Below are positions 55,918 through 64,000 of a stretch of 64,000 bases of DNA, in pieces. The translations under genes were made by a program, and so were the position numbers. Every line of letters starts with the position of its first letter. Positions within the stretch are counted from its first letter, which is position 1. Origin of the DNA: Cupriavidus sp. D39 (GTDB taxonomy: Bacteria; Pseudomonadota; Gammaproteobacteria; Burkholderiales; Burkholderiaceae); contig NZ_JAPNLE010000009.1 in assembly GCF_026627925.1 (NCBI RefSeq), positions 3,782,001 through 3,846,000 on the forward strand, in the 5' to 3' direction. The notes below the pieces were generated by a model, which saw only the letters and a program-made list of their open reading frames with translations, was not told the origin of the DNA and ran no database searches.

Positions 55918-56010
55918 ATGCGTACTCTGTACCTACGGTGTGGGCAAACGCGGATCGCACCGGGCAGGAGCCCAACAGCGAGACCGCCCTCCACAGTATT
56001 CCGCCACTGA
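55918..56010 (+). CDS. Possible 30-aa small ORF upstream of the cysteine-pair envelope protein
   Basis: ATG 55918 has a near-perfect Shine-Dalgarno AGGAGG five bases ahead and runs 31 codons to TGA 56010, 14 bp before the next gene. It encodes a basic peptide starting MRTLYLRCGQTR. No family is recognised. It could be a leader peptide or a chance ORF. Confidence 0.35.
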   Translation: MRTLYLRCGQTRIAPGRSPTARPPSTVFRH

Positions 56011-56024
56011 AATAGGAGCACGAC

Positions 56025-56606
56025 ATGATGAAGAAATGGCTGAGCGCAGCAGTGTGTTCGATGATGTTTGCCGGTCCCGCCGCCTTCACGCTGGCGCATG
56101 CCGCACCCGCAGGTTCCAAGGCGGACTACGACGCGGCCGTGAAGACCGCTAACGCCGACTACAAGGCCGCCCGTGCCCAGTGCGACAGCCTCAAGGCCAA
56201 TGCCAAGGACGTTTGCGTGAAGGAAGCCAAGCGCGACGAGGACGTGGCCAAGGCCAACGCCGAAGCGACCCGCGATGGCACGGCCAAGGCGCGCGCCAAG
56301 GCGGACAAGGTCAAGGCCGATGCCGACTACAGCGTGGCCAAGGAAAAGTGCGACGACAGGAAGGGCAATGACAAGGACGTGTGCGTGAAGGAAGCCAAGG
56401 TTGCCCATGAGCAAGCCCTGGGTTCGGCCAAGGTCGAGAAGGCTGCCGCTACCGGCACCAGCACCGACGTAGCCGAAGCGCGTGCCGATGCCAAGAAGGA
56501 CACCGTGGACGCCGCCTACAAGGCTGACAAGGAAAAGTGCGATGCCATGTCCGGCGATGCCAAGAGCAAGTGCCAGGCCGACGTGAAGACCAAGTACGCC
56601 AAGTAA
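56025..56606 (+). CDS. Exported helical protein with repeated cysteine pairs
   Basis: This 193-aa protein has a signal peptide ending TLAHAA, then a lysine/alanine-rich helical body. A segment like CDSLKANAKDVCVKEAK appears about three times (CDSLKANAKDVC, CDDRKGNDKDVC, CDAMSGDAKSKC), each placing two cysteines ten to eleven residues apart, so disulfide-clamped helical hairpins are likely in the periplasm. I do not recognise a named family. GGAG lies before the start. It is followed by CsbD, suggesting envelope or stress roles. Confidence 0.75.
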   Translation: MMKKWLSAAVCSMMFAGPAAFTLAHAAPAGSKADYDAAVKTANADYKAARAQCDSLKANAKDVCVKEAKRDEDVAKANAEATRDGTAKARAKADKVKADADYSVAKEKCDDRKGNDKDVCVKEAKVAHEQALGSAKVEKAAATGTSTDVAEARADAKKDTVDAAYKADKEKCDAMSGDAKSKCQADVKTKYAK

Positions 56607-56710
56607 CTTGCCTTCGTACGCTGACTCGATTCGTTGAGTCAGCACGCTGACTTAGCACGTTGACTTAGCACGACTCAGCACGTCACACATCCACGATAGA
56701 GGAAACGCCC

Positions 56711-56914
56711 ATGAACTGGGATCAGATCGAAGGAAAGTGGGAGCAGGCCAAGGGTAAGGTCAAGGAAAAGTGGGGCAAGCTCACGGACGACGACCTTACC
56801 CAGATCCAGGGCAAGCGCGACCAGCTTGCCGGCCGGATCCAGGAGCGCTACGGCTACACCAAGGAGCGCGTGGAAGAGGAAATGAAGGCGTGGGAGCGGG
56901 ATTCCCGCTGGTAA
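56711..56914 (+). CDS. CsbD-family stress protein
   Basis: This 67-aa protein has the CsbD signature MNWDQIEGKWEQAKGKVKEKWGKL and QIQGKRDQLAGRIQERYG. CsbD proteins are small abundant general-stress proteins whose molecular role is unknown. An AGAGGAAA site precedes the start. Confidence 0.92.
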   Translation: MNWDQIEGKWEQAKGKVKEKWGKLTDDDLTQIQGKRDQLAGRIQERYGYTKERVEEEMKAWERDSRW

Positions 56915-57098
56915 AGCACCGGGTAAGACGCGCTGGTAAAGAGAAGAGTAAGACAGGTAAGCATTCGTAAGCACGCTGGTGCGTGTTGCGATGCAATGCC
57001 AAAGTGGCGGCCGGCACGATCGAAAGCTCGTAGCCGGCCGGTTAGCACCCGCTTTCCGAACCCGCACCCTCAACCACCAACCAGGCAGGAGAACCGAA

Positions 57099-57395
57099 AT
57101 GAAACGCGAGCTACTGTCCTCGTTCGGCGTGCTGTGTGGCCTTGCCGCGGCAACCGTCTTTCTCTGCGTGCGCCCGGAGGCCGCGCCCGTACTGCGCCAG
57201 GCGAGCGCGCCCGTTGTGGCGAAGCCCGCCGTGCTGACCAGCATCACGCCGCAAGCCGCGGTGGAGCTGGCCGTGCAGGCCGGCGATCTTGGCTCGCGCG
57301 CCGATCGCCATGCCAGTGACGCCCTGCGCGTTGCCGAGCAAGCCCTCGGCCGGGAGAACGATCTGGACTGGGACTACGTGCAACTGCGCCTCTGA
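57099..57395 (+). CDS. Hypothetical small membrane-anchored protein
   Basis: This 98-aa protein starts with a basic residue and a hydrophobic helix (FGVLCGLAAATVFLCV), then an alanine/valine-rich region and an acidic end DLDWDYVQL. It has AGGAGAA ahead of the ATG. There is no known domain. It converges with the regA gene. Confidence 0.65.
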   Translation: MKRELLSSFGVLCGLAAATVFLCVRPEAAPVLRQASAPVVAKPAVLTSITPQAAVELAVQAGDLGSRADRHASDALRVAEQALGRENDLDWDYVQLRL

Positions 57396-57401
57396 AGGTG
57401 C

Positions 57402-57420
57402 GCCTGAGCGTTTCTCAGGC
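57402..57420. terminator. Weak hairpin between convergent genes
   Basis: GCCTGAG/CTCAGGC (7 bp) with a 5-nt loop lies between the hypothetical protein and regA. It may act as a terminator for one or both genes; no T-run was seen. Confidence 0.35.
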
Positions 57421-57429
57421 ACGGACCGC

Positions 57430-58053
57430 CTACCGCGATACCGGCCGCTTGCCCAGTTTGCGCTGCAGCGTGCGCCGATGCATATTGAGCGCGCGCGCGG
57501 TAGCCGAGATATTGCCTTCGTGCTCGGACAGCACCCGCTGGATGTGTTCCCACTCCAGCCGCGCCACCGATAGCGGCACCGGCTCTTCCATGGCGGCTTC
57601 TGCCGCGTCTTCCGATACCCCGGCCATCAGCGCCGTCAGGATCGAATCCACATTGGCCGGCTTGGCCAGGTACTCATCGGCACCATGCTTGACCGCGGCC
57701 ACCGCGGTGGCGATGCTCGCATAGCCTGTCAGCACCAGGATGCGCGCGTACGGCAATGCCGCACGCAGCGGCGCGACCAGTTGCAGGCCTGACTCGGCCG
57801 GCGCGGTGCTGCCCGCTTCCGGCGGCGCGCTCAGGTGCAGGTCCAGCGTGATATAGGCAAACGGCGTTTGCGCGGCGAGCGCAAGCGCCTGCTGGCGGTT
57901 GTGCGCGATCTGCACCGCATAACCGCGGCGCGTCAGCGCGCGCGCCAGGGCGCCTGCGAACACGGCATCGTCGTCGACGACCAGGAATGGAGCGGCATCG
58001 CTGGCGCCGGGCTGTGCGCCGTCGGCGGCGGGATCATGGTGGGCGTCGGTCAT
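57430..58053 (-). CDS. regA: Response regulator of the RegA/PrrA/ActR family
   Basis: This 207-aa response regulator has a receiver domain with acidic residues in FLVVDDDAVFA, the phosphoacceptor aspartate in YITLDLHLS, conserved T in LVLTGYAS and K in EYLAKPANVD. The C-terminus is a Fis-type HTH (RVLSEHEGNISATARALNMHRRTLQRKLGKR), the signature of RegA, which controls redox-linked genes such as cytochromes and photosynthesis. The ATG overlaps the sensor stop (ATGA), so the pair is co-translated. Confidence 0.92.
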   Translation of the reverse strand: MTDAHHDPAADGAQPGASDAAPFLVVDDDAVFAGALARALTRRGYAVQIAHNRQQALALAAQTPFAYITLDLHLSAPPEAGSTAPAESGLQLVAPLRAALPYARILVLTGYASIATAVAAVKHGADEYLAKPANVDSILTALMAGVSEDAAEAAMEEPVPLSVARLEWEHIQRVLSEHEGNISATARALNMHRRTLQRKLGKRPVSR

Positions 58054-59474
58054 CGCGGGCTCGTTGTCGTTGTCAGGGGTGAGGCAAACGGTGGAGCGGC
58101 CGGCAAGGCTGCCGGGGAGGGCGCGGGCAGGCGCAGCTCGGCCACGGTGCCGCCCTCGTGGTGGTCGTGCCAGGCCAGCCGGCCGCCCATCTGCAGGGCT
58201 GCGCTTTGTGCCAGGTACACGCCGATGCCCTGGCCGCCATGCATGCTGGTCATCGGTGCTTCGCCCAGGCGCGCGCGCTGAGACTTGGGGATGCCCAGGC
58301 CGCGGTCGGTGACGCGAAACGTCAGCGTCGGCAGCGCGCGGTTGTCCTCCAGCGCGATGGCCAGGCGCAGCGGTATCTGTTCGTGCCCCGCGGCCAGCTG
58401 GCTGCGCGCGGCGTTGTCCAGCAGGATCGTCAGGATCTGCCCCACGCGCGCGGCTTCCACCGGCAGGGCGGCGGCTTCGCCGATGGCATTGGCTTCCAGC
58501 CGGGCATGGGGGTGGCGCAATTGCCAGCGCTCCACATAAGCGTCCAGCCAGGCATCGATGCGCTGCGCCGCCGCGGTCTCGTGGTCGTCGCGCAGGCGGG
58601 CCAGGATCGATTTGCACAGCTCGAGCTGCTGCTCCATGGTCTGCAGGTCCGGCAGGTAGGCGGCCACTTGCGTGGCCGCCAGGCGCGGGTCCGCGGCATC
58701 GGCGCGCAGCTCGCCCGCGATGACCGCCAGCGTGGCCAGCGGCGTGCCGATCTCGTGGGCGACCGCGGCGGCCTGGTCGTTCAGCGCTTCGATGCGCGCG
58801 TCGCGCAGCAACTGTTCACGCGCCAGGTTGAGCTCCGCGTCGCGCTGGCGCAGCACCCCGGACAGGCGCGCCACAAATACCGCGATCATCGTTGCGCTGG
58901 CGACAAAGTTGAGCCACATGCCGGCCAGGTGATAGTTGATGGCGTTGTCCGGGTTGTGCAGGTTCAGCGGCACGTACTCGATCAGCATCAGGCTGTAGCA
59001 GGCCATCGCGTAGACGGCGAGCGCGATCACATTGCGCCACGGCAGGATGGCGGCGGCAATCGCCAGGCCCGGCAGGTAGAACGAGACAAAGGGGTTGGTC
59101 GCGCCGCCGGTGAAGAACAGGTTGGCCGACAGCGCCGTCAGGTCGACCATCAGCTGGCCCATCAGCTCGGCGTCGCTCGGCATGCTGCCGCGGCTGGCGT
59201 GCATGCGCAGGCGCAGGCCGGTCAGCAGGTTGAACACCGCCTGCAGCGAGAGGATCGCCAGCAGCGGGCTGTACGGCAGGATCACGCCGGCCACGGACTC
59301 GCACGACACCAGCAGCACCGACTGCCCGCCCATCAACGCCCAGCGCAGCCAGAACAGGCGGCGCAGGCTCATCAGGTTGTGGCGGACCGGGGCGATGCTC
59401 GTGGCGGAGCCGGGGCGGAGGGGACCGTGTCTGGCGGCACGGCTGCGATGGTATCCATGCCGCGAGTTTAACAA
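58050..59474 (-). CDS. regB: Redox sensor histidine kinase of the RegB/PrrB family
   Basis: The sensor of the pair has six membrane-spanning segments, the ubiquinone-binding heptapeptide GGATNPF in FFTGGATNPFVSFYL, the HisKA histidine in AAAVAHEIGTPLATLAVI, the redox-active cysteine in EQQLELCKSILARLRDD, and HATPase blocks (ILLDNAARSQ, DRGLGIP, GQGIGVYLA). RegB turns its kinase off when the quinone pool is oxidised. The start is uncertain: the longest frame opens with TTG at 59474, and ATG 59372 (MSLRRLFWLRW) is a safe internal start. No Shine-Dalgarno is visible at either. Confidence 0.9.
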   Translation of the reverse strand: MLNSRHGYHRSRAARHGPLRPGSATSIAPVRHNLMSLRRLFWLRWALMGGQSVLLVSCESVAGVILPYSPLLAILSLQAVFNLLTGLRLRMHASRGSMPSDAELMGQLMVDLTALSANLFFTGGATNPFVSFYLPGLAIAAAILPWRNVIALAVYAMACYSLMLIEYVPLNLHNPDNAINYHLAGMWLNFVASATMIAVFVARLSGVLRQRDAELNLAREQLLRDARIEALNDQAAAVAHEIGTPLATLAVIAGELRADAADPRLAATQVAAYLPDLQTMEQQLELCKSILARLRDDHETAAAQRIDAWLDAYVERWQLRHPHARLEANAIGEAAALPVEAARVGQILTILLDNAARSQLAAGHEQIPLRLAIALEDNRALPTLTFRVTDRGLGIPKSQRARLGEAPMTSMHGGQGIGVYLAQSAALQMGGRLAWHDHHEGGTVAELRLPAPSPAALPAAPPFASPLTTTTSPR

Positions 59475-59672
59475 CGACCGGCGCCCGGCCCGTCGCGTGC
59501 GACACCGTGCCGCATTGGTTGGCGCCAGCGGCGCTGCCAGACTGAACGGTTCGCTGCAGGTTAGCTGCCCGGCCGGCTACCCGAATTGCGCTGCCCGGCT
59601 CACGTCGCCAGGGTCGACATGGTCTAATGTTTCTTTTGTGCAGTCCTTTGAATCTCAGTGGAGATAGTCCAG

Positions 59673-60152
59673 ATGCAAGCCAGATTCCTCGCCGCGGTGC
59701 CCGCCGCCCTGCTCGCCGCGCTGTGCTCGAACGCGGCTTTCGCCCAGGTCGACGTCAGCAACGCCTGGGCGCGCGGCACCGTGCCCGCGCAGACCGCCAC
59801 CGGCGTCTTCATGACCCTGCATGCGCACGAGCCCGCCAAGCTGCTCGGCGTCAGCACGCCAGCGGCAACCACGGCCGAAGTGCATGAAATGAAGATGGAT
59901 GGCAACGTGATGCGCATGCGCGCCATCGGCGCGCTCGACCTGCCCCGCATGCAGGACGTCGAGCTCAAGCCGGGCGGCTACCACGTGATGCTGATGGGCC
60001 TCAAGGCGCCGCTGAAGAAGGGCGACACCGTGCCGCTGACGCTCAAGATCGAGCAGGGTGGCAAGGTGATCGAGCAGAAGGTCGACGCCGAAGTGCGTGA
60101 TCTCACCGCCACGGCGCCGGCCGCCGGCGCGCACGGCGACCACAAGCACTGA
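59673..60152 (+). CDS. Periplasmic copper chaperone PCu(A)C
   Basis: This 159-aa exported protein has a signal peptide ending AAFAQVDVSNAWARG and the copper motif HEMKMDG...MRMR, with GGYHVMLMG supplying the distal His and Met ligands (H-(M)-X10-M-X21-H-X-M). PCuAC delivers Cu(I) to cytochrome oxidase subunit II. It ends in HGDHKH. ATG 59673 follows GGAGATAG; a start 5 codons earlier is possible. Confidence 0.93.
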   Translation: MQARFLAAVPAALLAALCSNAAFAQVDVSNAWARGTVPAQTATGVFMTLHAHEPAKLLGVSTPAATTAEVHEMKMDGNVMRMRAIGALDLPRMQDVELKPGGYHVMLMGLKAPLKKGDTVPLTLKIEQGGKVIEQKVDAEVRDLTATAPAAGAHGDHKH

Positions 60153-60179
60153 AGCGCTAAAGGCAGGCAGCCAGTCTGC

Positions 60180-61115
60180 CTAGCTGCGCAGGCTGATCGC
60201 GTCGTCCGGCTCGTCGCCGGCCGCCACCGCGATCACGCGCTCGCGTAGCCAGCTATGGCCGGGATCGGCGTCGGTACGGTCGTGCCAGATCAGGCTGAAG
60301 CCGAAGCCCGGCAGCGGGAAGGGCGGATCGAACACCGCGAAGCGCGGATCTTCCTCGAAGGCGGCCAGGCTGCGCCGCGCCGTGGTCAGGACCAGGTTGG
60401 TGCCGGCGATCAGCGCTGGCGCCACGCTCCAGTGGGGCAGCACGCAGGCAATCTTGCGCCGCCCGCCAACCTTGGCCACGGCGACATCGATGGCATCCAC
60501 GCGCTCGCTGTGGGCTGCCACCAGCACATGCGAGCGGGCCAGGTACGCCACCTGGTCAAGCTTGCCCAGGCCGCGCACCGTGGCCGCATCCACCATGCAG
60601 GCATAGGTTTCCTCGAACAGCTCCGTGCTGCGCACGCCTTCCGGAGGCTGCCCGAACACGCCCAGCGCCAGGTCGATCTCGCCATCCGCGACCTTGGCGG
60701 TCATGGCTTCGCGGCTGGCCTGGCTGACCACCAGGTCGATGCCTGGGGCGATCTTGCGCACCGCGCGCAGCAGCCCGGGGAGCAGCGCCATCGCGCCATA
60801 GTCGGACATGGCCAGGCGGAAGCTGCGGCGCGCCGTGGCGGGCTGGAAGCCGGACGGCCCCAGCAGGATGCGCACCTGCGCCAGCGCCTCGGCCAGCGGG
60901 CCCGCCAGTTCGTGTGCGCGCGCGCTCGGCACCAGGCCGCCCTGGCCGCGCACCAGCAGCGGGTCATCCAGCAACTGGCGCAGGCGGCCCAGCGCATGGC
61001 TCACCGCAGGCTGGCTGAGGTGCAGGCGCAGCGCGGCGCGCGAAATATGTCGTTCGGCCAGCAGGGCTTCCAGCACCACCAGCAGGTTGAGGTCGATACC
61101 GCGGAGATCATTCAT
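60180..61115 (-). CDS. LysR-family transcriptional regulator
   Basis: This 311-aa regulator has the LysR HTH (LLVVLEALLAERHISRAALRLHLSQPAVSHALGRLR), then DDPLLVRG and the two-lobed effector-binding domain beginning ARRSFRLAMSDY. It is divergent from the DMT transporter gene, with which it likely forms a regulator/target pair (94-bp gap). An alternative start 3 codons upstream exists. The effector is unknown. Confidence 0.88.
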   Translation of the reverse strand: MNDLRGIDLNLLVVLEALLAERHISRAALRLHLSQPAVSHALGRLRQLLDDPLLVRGQGGLVPSARAHELAGPLAEALAQVRILLGPSGFQPATARRSFRLAMSDYGAMALLPGLLRAVRKIAPGIDLVVSQASREAMTAKVADGEIDLALGVFGQPPEGVRSTELFEETYACMVDAATVRGLGKLDQVAYLARSHVLVAAHSERVDAIDVAVAKVGGRRKIACVLPHWSVAPALIAGTNLVLTTARRSLAAFEEDPRFAVFDPPFPLPGFGFSLIWHDRTDADPGHSWLRERVIAVAAGDEPDDAISLRS

Positions 61116-61208
61116 GCGGCGCATATTAACGCTATGAAACGAGAATTGGTAATTCGCGGCGCAATATTTCACACTGAGGCATCAAATTTTTTTGCAGGAG
61201 ATGCCTAG

Positions 61209-61721
61209 GTGCCCGGTCTCAACAACATTTCGCCGGCGCTTGCCGGCCTCGTTCCCGTCCTGGTGGCCATTGTTTCCGGGGCGCTGATTCCCTTCCAGGC
61301 CGGCGCCAACGCCACCCTCGGGCGCAGCCTGGGCCATCCGCTGTGGGCCACCGTGGTTTCGCTGCTGGTCAGCCTGGCGGTGGTGCTGCCGCTGCTGTGG
61401 CTGCTGAAGGTTCCGCTGCCCTCGCTGGCGGCGGGCGGGCCGGCCTGGATGTGGGCGGGCGGCGTGGCGGGCGTGTTCTACATTACCGTGGCACTGGTGC
61501 TGGCCCCGCGCCTGGGCGCCGGCGGCTTTATCGCGGCGGTGGTGGCGGGGCAGATGGTGGGCGCGCTGCTGCTGGACCAGTTTGGCCTGGCGGGCTTCGC
61601 GGCCCGCGCCGTGACGCCGGGGCGCCTGGCCGGCGCTGCGCTGGTGGTGCTGGGGGTGGTGGTGATGCATTTCGCCTGGGCGGGCGCGGCCAGCACGGTG
61701 CCGGCGCAGGCGGCGAACTGA
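61209..61721 (+). CDS. DMT-superfamily small transporter (DUF606/YdcZ)
   Basis: This 170-aa protein has about five hydrophobic segments, with SGALIPFQAGANATLGRSLGHP, VAGQMVGALLLDQFG and VTPGRLAGAALVVLGVVVMHF as DUF606 blocks. It begins with GTG 61209 after CAGGAGATGCC; the nearby ATG at 61201 is out of frame. The substrate is unknown. Its divergence from the LysR gene suggests that the transporter is the target. Confidence 0.85.
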   Translation: MPGLNNISPALAGLVPVLVAIVSGALIPFQAGANATLGRSLGHPLWATVVSLLVSLAVVLPLLWLLKVPLPSLAAGGPAWMWAGGVAGVFYITVALVLAPRLGAGGFIAAVVAGQMVGALLLDQFGLAGFAARAVTPGRLAGAALVVLGVVVMHFAWAGAASTVPAQAAN

Positions 61722-61949
61722 TCAGCCTTCGGCTTGCGCGTTGCCGCCATCCTTGCGGCGGCGCGCCAGGCAGGCGGGGCAGAGGCAGTGCTGGCCCGGC
61801 ACGATCTGGCGGGCGGGCAGCAGCGGCTGGGTGGCGCACCAGCAGTGCGGCAGGCCGGCGGCATAGCCGCACACAAAGCCGGCGCCGCAGGCGCTGCAAT
61901 GCTCCACCGGGCGCAGTTGCCCCGTCAGCACCGTGGCCGGATCGCTCAC
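61722..61949 (-). CDS. Cysteine-rich CWC-domain protein
   Basis: This 75-aa protein has CSACGAGFVCG, LPHCWCATQ and HCLCPACLARR, giving eight cysteines including the CWC motif. It likely binds metal; its function is unknown. GTG 61949 overlaps the stop of the zinc-finger gene (GTGA). Confidence 0.82.
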   Translation of the reverse strand: MSDPATVLTGQLRPVEHCSACGAGFVCGYAAGLPHCWCATQPLLPARQIVPGQHCLCPACLARRRKDGGNAQAEG

Positions 61950-62173
61950 GGCGTGCCCCGGGGTGGCTCGTCTTCCTGGCCCAGCCGGGACATGGCGGCG
62001 CGCATCAGCCGCATCTGGCCCGAAAAATTGGTGCAGGCGTCGCAAATCGCCATGTGCCCGCGCATGCGCACGCGCTCGATCCAGGTCAGCGGCCGGTCCA
62101 TGCCTTCCATGGTCAGGTGGTGGATCTCCCGGCAGTTTGGCAGCAGCCGGCGGCGGGGTGGCGTATCAGGCAT
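61946..62173 (-). CDS. Small zinc-finger protein, putative anti-sigma factor
   Basis: This 75-aa protein has an anti-sigma-like zinc finger pattern: PNCREIHHLTM, then RGHMAICDACTNF, giving C...HH-type and H..CxxC ligands. The sigma gene lies 114 bp upstream, so it probably holds that sigma factor inactive. It lacks a transmembrane helix, unlike many anti-sigma factors, so it may act in the cytosol and respond to a thiol stress. Confidence 0.75.
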   Translation of the reverse strand: MPDTPPRRRLLPNCREIHHLTMEGMDRPLTWIERVRMRGHMAICDACTNFSGQMRLMRAAMSRLGQEDEPPRGTP

Positions 62174-62244
62174 GGCTTCCTTTGGTTCGAGAGGCGGTTT
62201 TGGGCCGTGGCAGCTTGCCTGGCTGTCGCGGCCCGCTTACAAGG

Positions 62245-62279
62245 TCAGGCCAGCTTCAGGCCAAGCTTCAGGCCAAGGT
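62245..62279. repeat. Short tandem repeat, TCAGGCCAAGCT x3
   Basis: Three 11-12 bp units (TCAGGCCAGCT, TCAGGCCAAGCT, TCAGGCCAAGGT) stand between the sigma gene and the anti-sigma gene. Confidence 0.7.
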
Positions 62280-62287
62280 TCCGGCGC

Positions 62288-62866
62288 TCACGCCTTCTGC
62301 CCGAACCAGTTCAGCTCCAGGCACTCGCGCAGGCGCATGCGGGCCCGGTACAGCATGACCCAAGCATTAGTCGTCGTGATCTCCAGTTCCTGACAGATTT
62401 CTTCGGTTTCCAGCTCCAGCCATTCCCGCATCATGAAAATCCGGCCGATCTTGGCGGGCAGCTTGTCCACGCACAGTTGCAGGATCTCGAAGAACTCACG
62501 GCGCTCCAGGGCGCGGTCCGGGTTGCCCCAGTCGGACGGCGGCGTGTGGTAATGGCCATTCTTGGCGAACAGGGCATCGAAGGCGTCGATATCCGACTGG
62601 GCCTCGCCATCGTCGTCGCCGCCGCCCAGCGTCAGGCGCACTTCGCGCCGGCCGCTGCGCAGCGTATCGATGATCTTGTGCTTGAGGATGCCGATCAGGT
62701 AGGTCTTCAGCGCGGACTGCCCGCTAAAGCGCTCCGGGTGCTCCAGCGCGGCCACCAGGGTGTCGGAGACGGTATCCTCGGCCAGTGCCTGGTCACGCAG
62801 CTGCAGGCGCGCGAAGCGCAGCAAATGGGGGCGCAGGGCGCTAAGATCGTCGGGGTGCAGGCTCAT
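62288..62866 (-). CDS. ECF-type RNA polymerase sigma factor
   Basis: This 192-aa sigma factor has region 2 (LRFARLQLRDQALAEDTVSDTLVAAL, then KTYLIGILKHKIIDTLR) and region 4 (LPAKIGRIFMMREWLELETEEICQEL, then TTNAWVMLYRARMRL). A 55-residue acidic, H/G-rich linker (GGGDDDGEAQSD) separates them. With the downstream zinc finger and CWC genes it makes a sigma/anti-sigma type module. The activating signal is unknown. ATG 62866 was chosen since MSLHPDDLSALRP fits the family. Confidence 0.87.
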   Translation of the reverse strand: MSLHPDDLSALRPHLLRFARLQLRDQALAEDTVSDTLVAALEHPERFSGQSALKTYLIGILKHKIIDTLRSGRREVRLTLGGGDDDGEAQSDIDAFDALFAKNGHYHTPPSDWGNPDRALERREFFEILQLCVDKLPAKIGRIFMMREWLELETEEICQELEITTTNAWVMLYRARMRLRECLELNWFGQKA

Positions 62867-63105
62867 TGTGTTGCCGCTATTCGGTGGTGATGCGACTGTT
62901 GGCCAACTGTTGCGTGGATAGAACGCCATGGTGCGCCGCAGTACGCATGCACCGGTTTTGAACCCCGCTGCACCACCGTCTGCACGCGTGCGCCGCGGTT
63001 TCTTGTAAAATCGGCGCCTGCCGCGGCCGGAGGTGGCCTAATCGGGGTAAAAACCCCCGTAACCAGTTGCTCACCGCCGGTCAGAATTGCCATGATACCT
63101 GTTGA

Positions 63106-64000
<895 letters not shown>

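Overview
The window reads as chromosomal DNA of a GC-rich betaproteobacterium of the Cupriavidus/Ralstonia group (Burkholderiaceae). The basis is codon use, the families present (LiuR-type leucine regulator, RegB/RegA redox pair, orphan Bug/TTT binding protein, cysteine-poor DksA) and the neighbourhoods hslVU, regBA and sigma/argB. It is mostly ordinary core metabolism. No rRNA, tRNA or CRISPR array was seen.

Layout. 1-1913: dsbA tail, a short-chain dehydrogenase and a cobalamin-binding-like protein. 1938-3324: a complete IS256-family element with a 9-bp target duplication. It sits in the edge of a roughly 740-bp nested palindrome (3331-4070) between two convergent genes. 4101-16120: a LiuR-controlled leucine/acyl-CoA catabolic stretch (metallo-hydrolase, liuR, thioesterase, isovaleryl-CoA dehydrogenase, aceK, carbonic anhydrase, thiolase, reductases, isomerase, GST). 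16192-21880: a secreted hydrolase and the biotin operon bioAFDB. 21976-26101: biotin carboxylase plus biotin carrier (MCC alpha type), a 2-hydroxyacid dehydrogenase and HMG-CoA lyase. The biotin genes therefore lie among biotin-dependent leucine catabolism genes, but the MCC beta subunit and the methylglutaconyl-CoA hydratase are absent here. 26127-32971: small enzymes and a peptide-type ABC binding protein.

32979-43369 (minus strand) is the most unusual locus. Four genes joined by 4-base stop/start overlaps encode a ClpB-like AAA+ ATPase, a small radical-SAM activase-like protein, a giant zinc-ribbon/pseudokinase/SF1 helicase/Vsr-like nuclease, and an unknown 469-aa protein. It resembles a defence or stress module, but it matches no system I can name.

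43514-50551 (minus) is a zinc-homeostasis block: a TonB-dependent receptor, a DUF2946-like protein, two COG0523 GTPases, a zinc-ligand-poor DksA and a Zur-like regulator, with a shared candidate operator. 50699-64000 holds a fluoroacetate-dehalogenase-family hydrolase, a Bug protein, hslVU, envelope proteins, CsbD, the regBA pair, a periplasmic copper chaperone, LysR/DMT, an ECF sigma/zinc-finger/CWC trio and the start of argB.

Four otherwise intact genes (bioF, liuD, the ABC binding protein and the helicase) each lack exactly one G/C base. I suspect sequencing or assembly indels rather than four independent gene losses.
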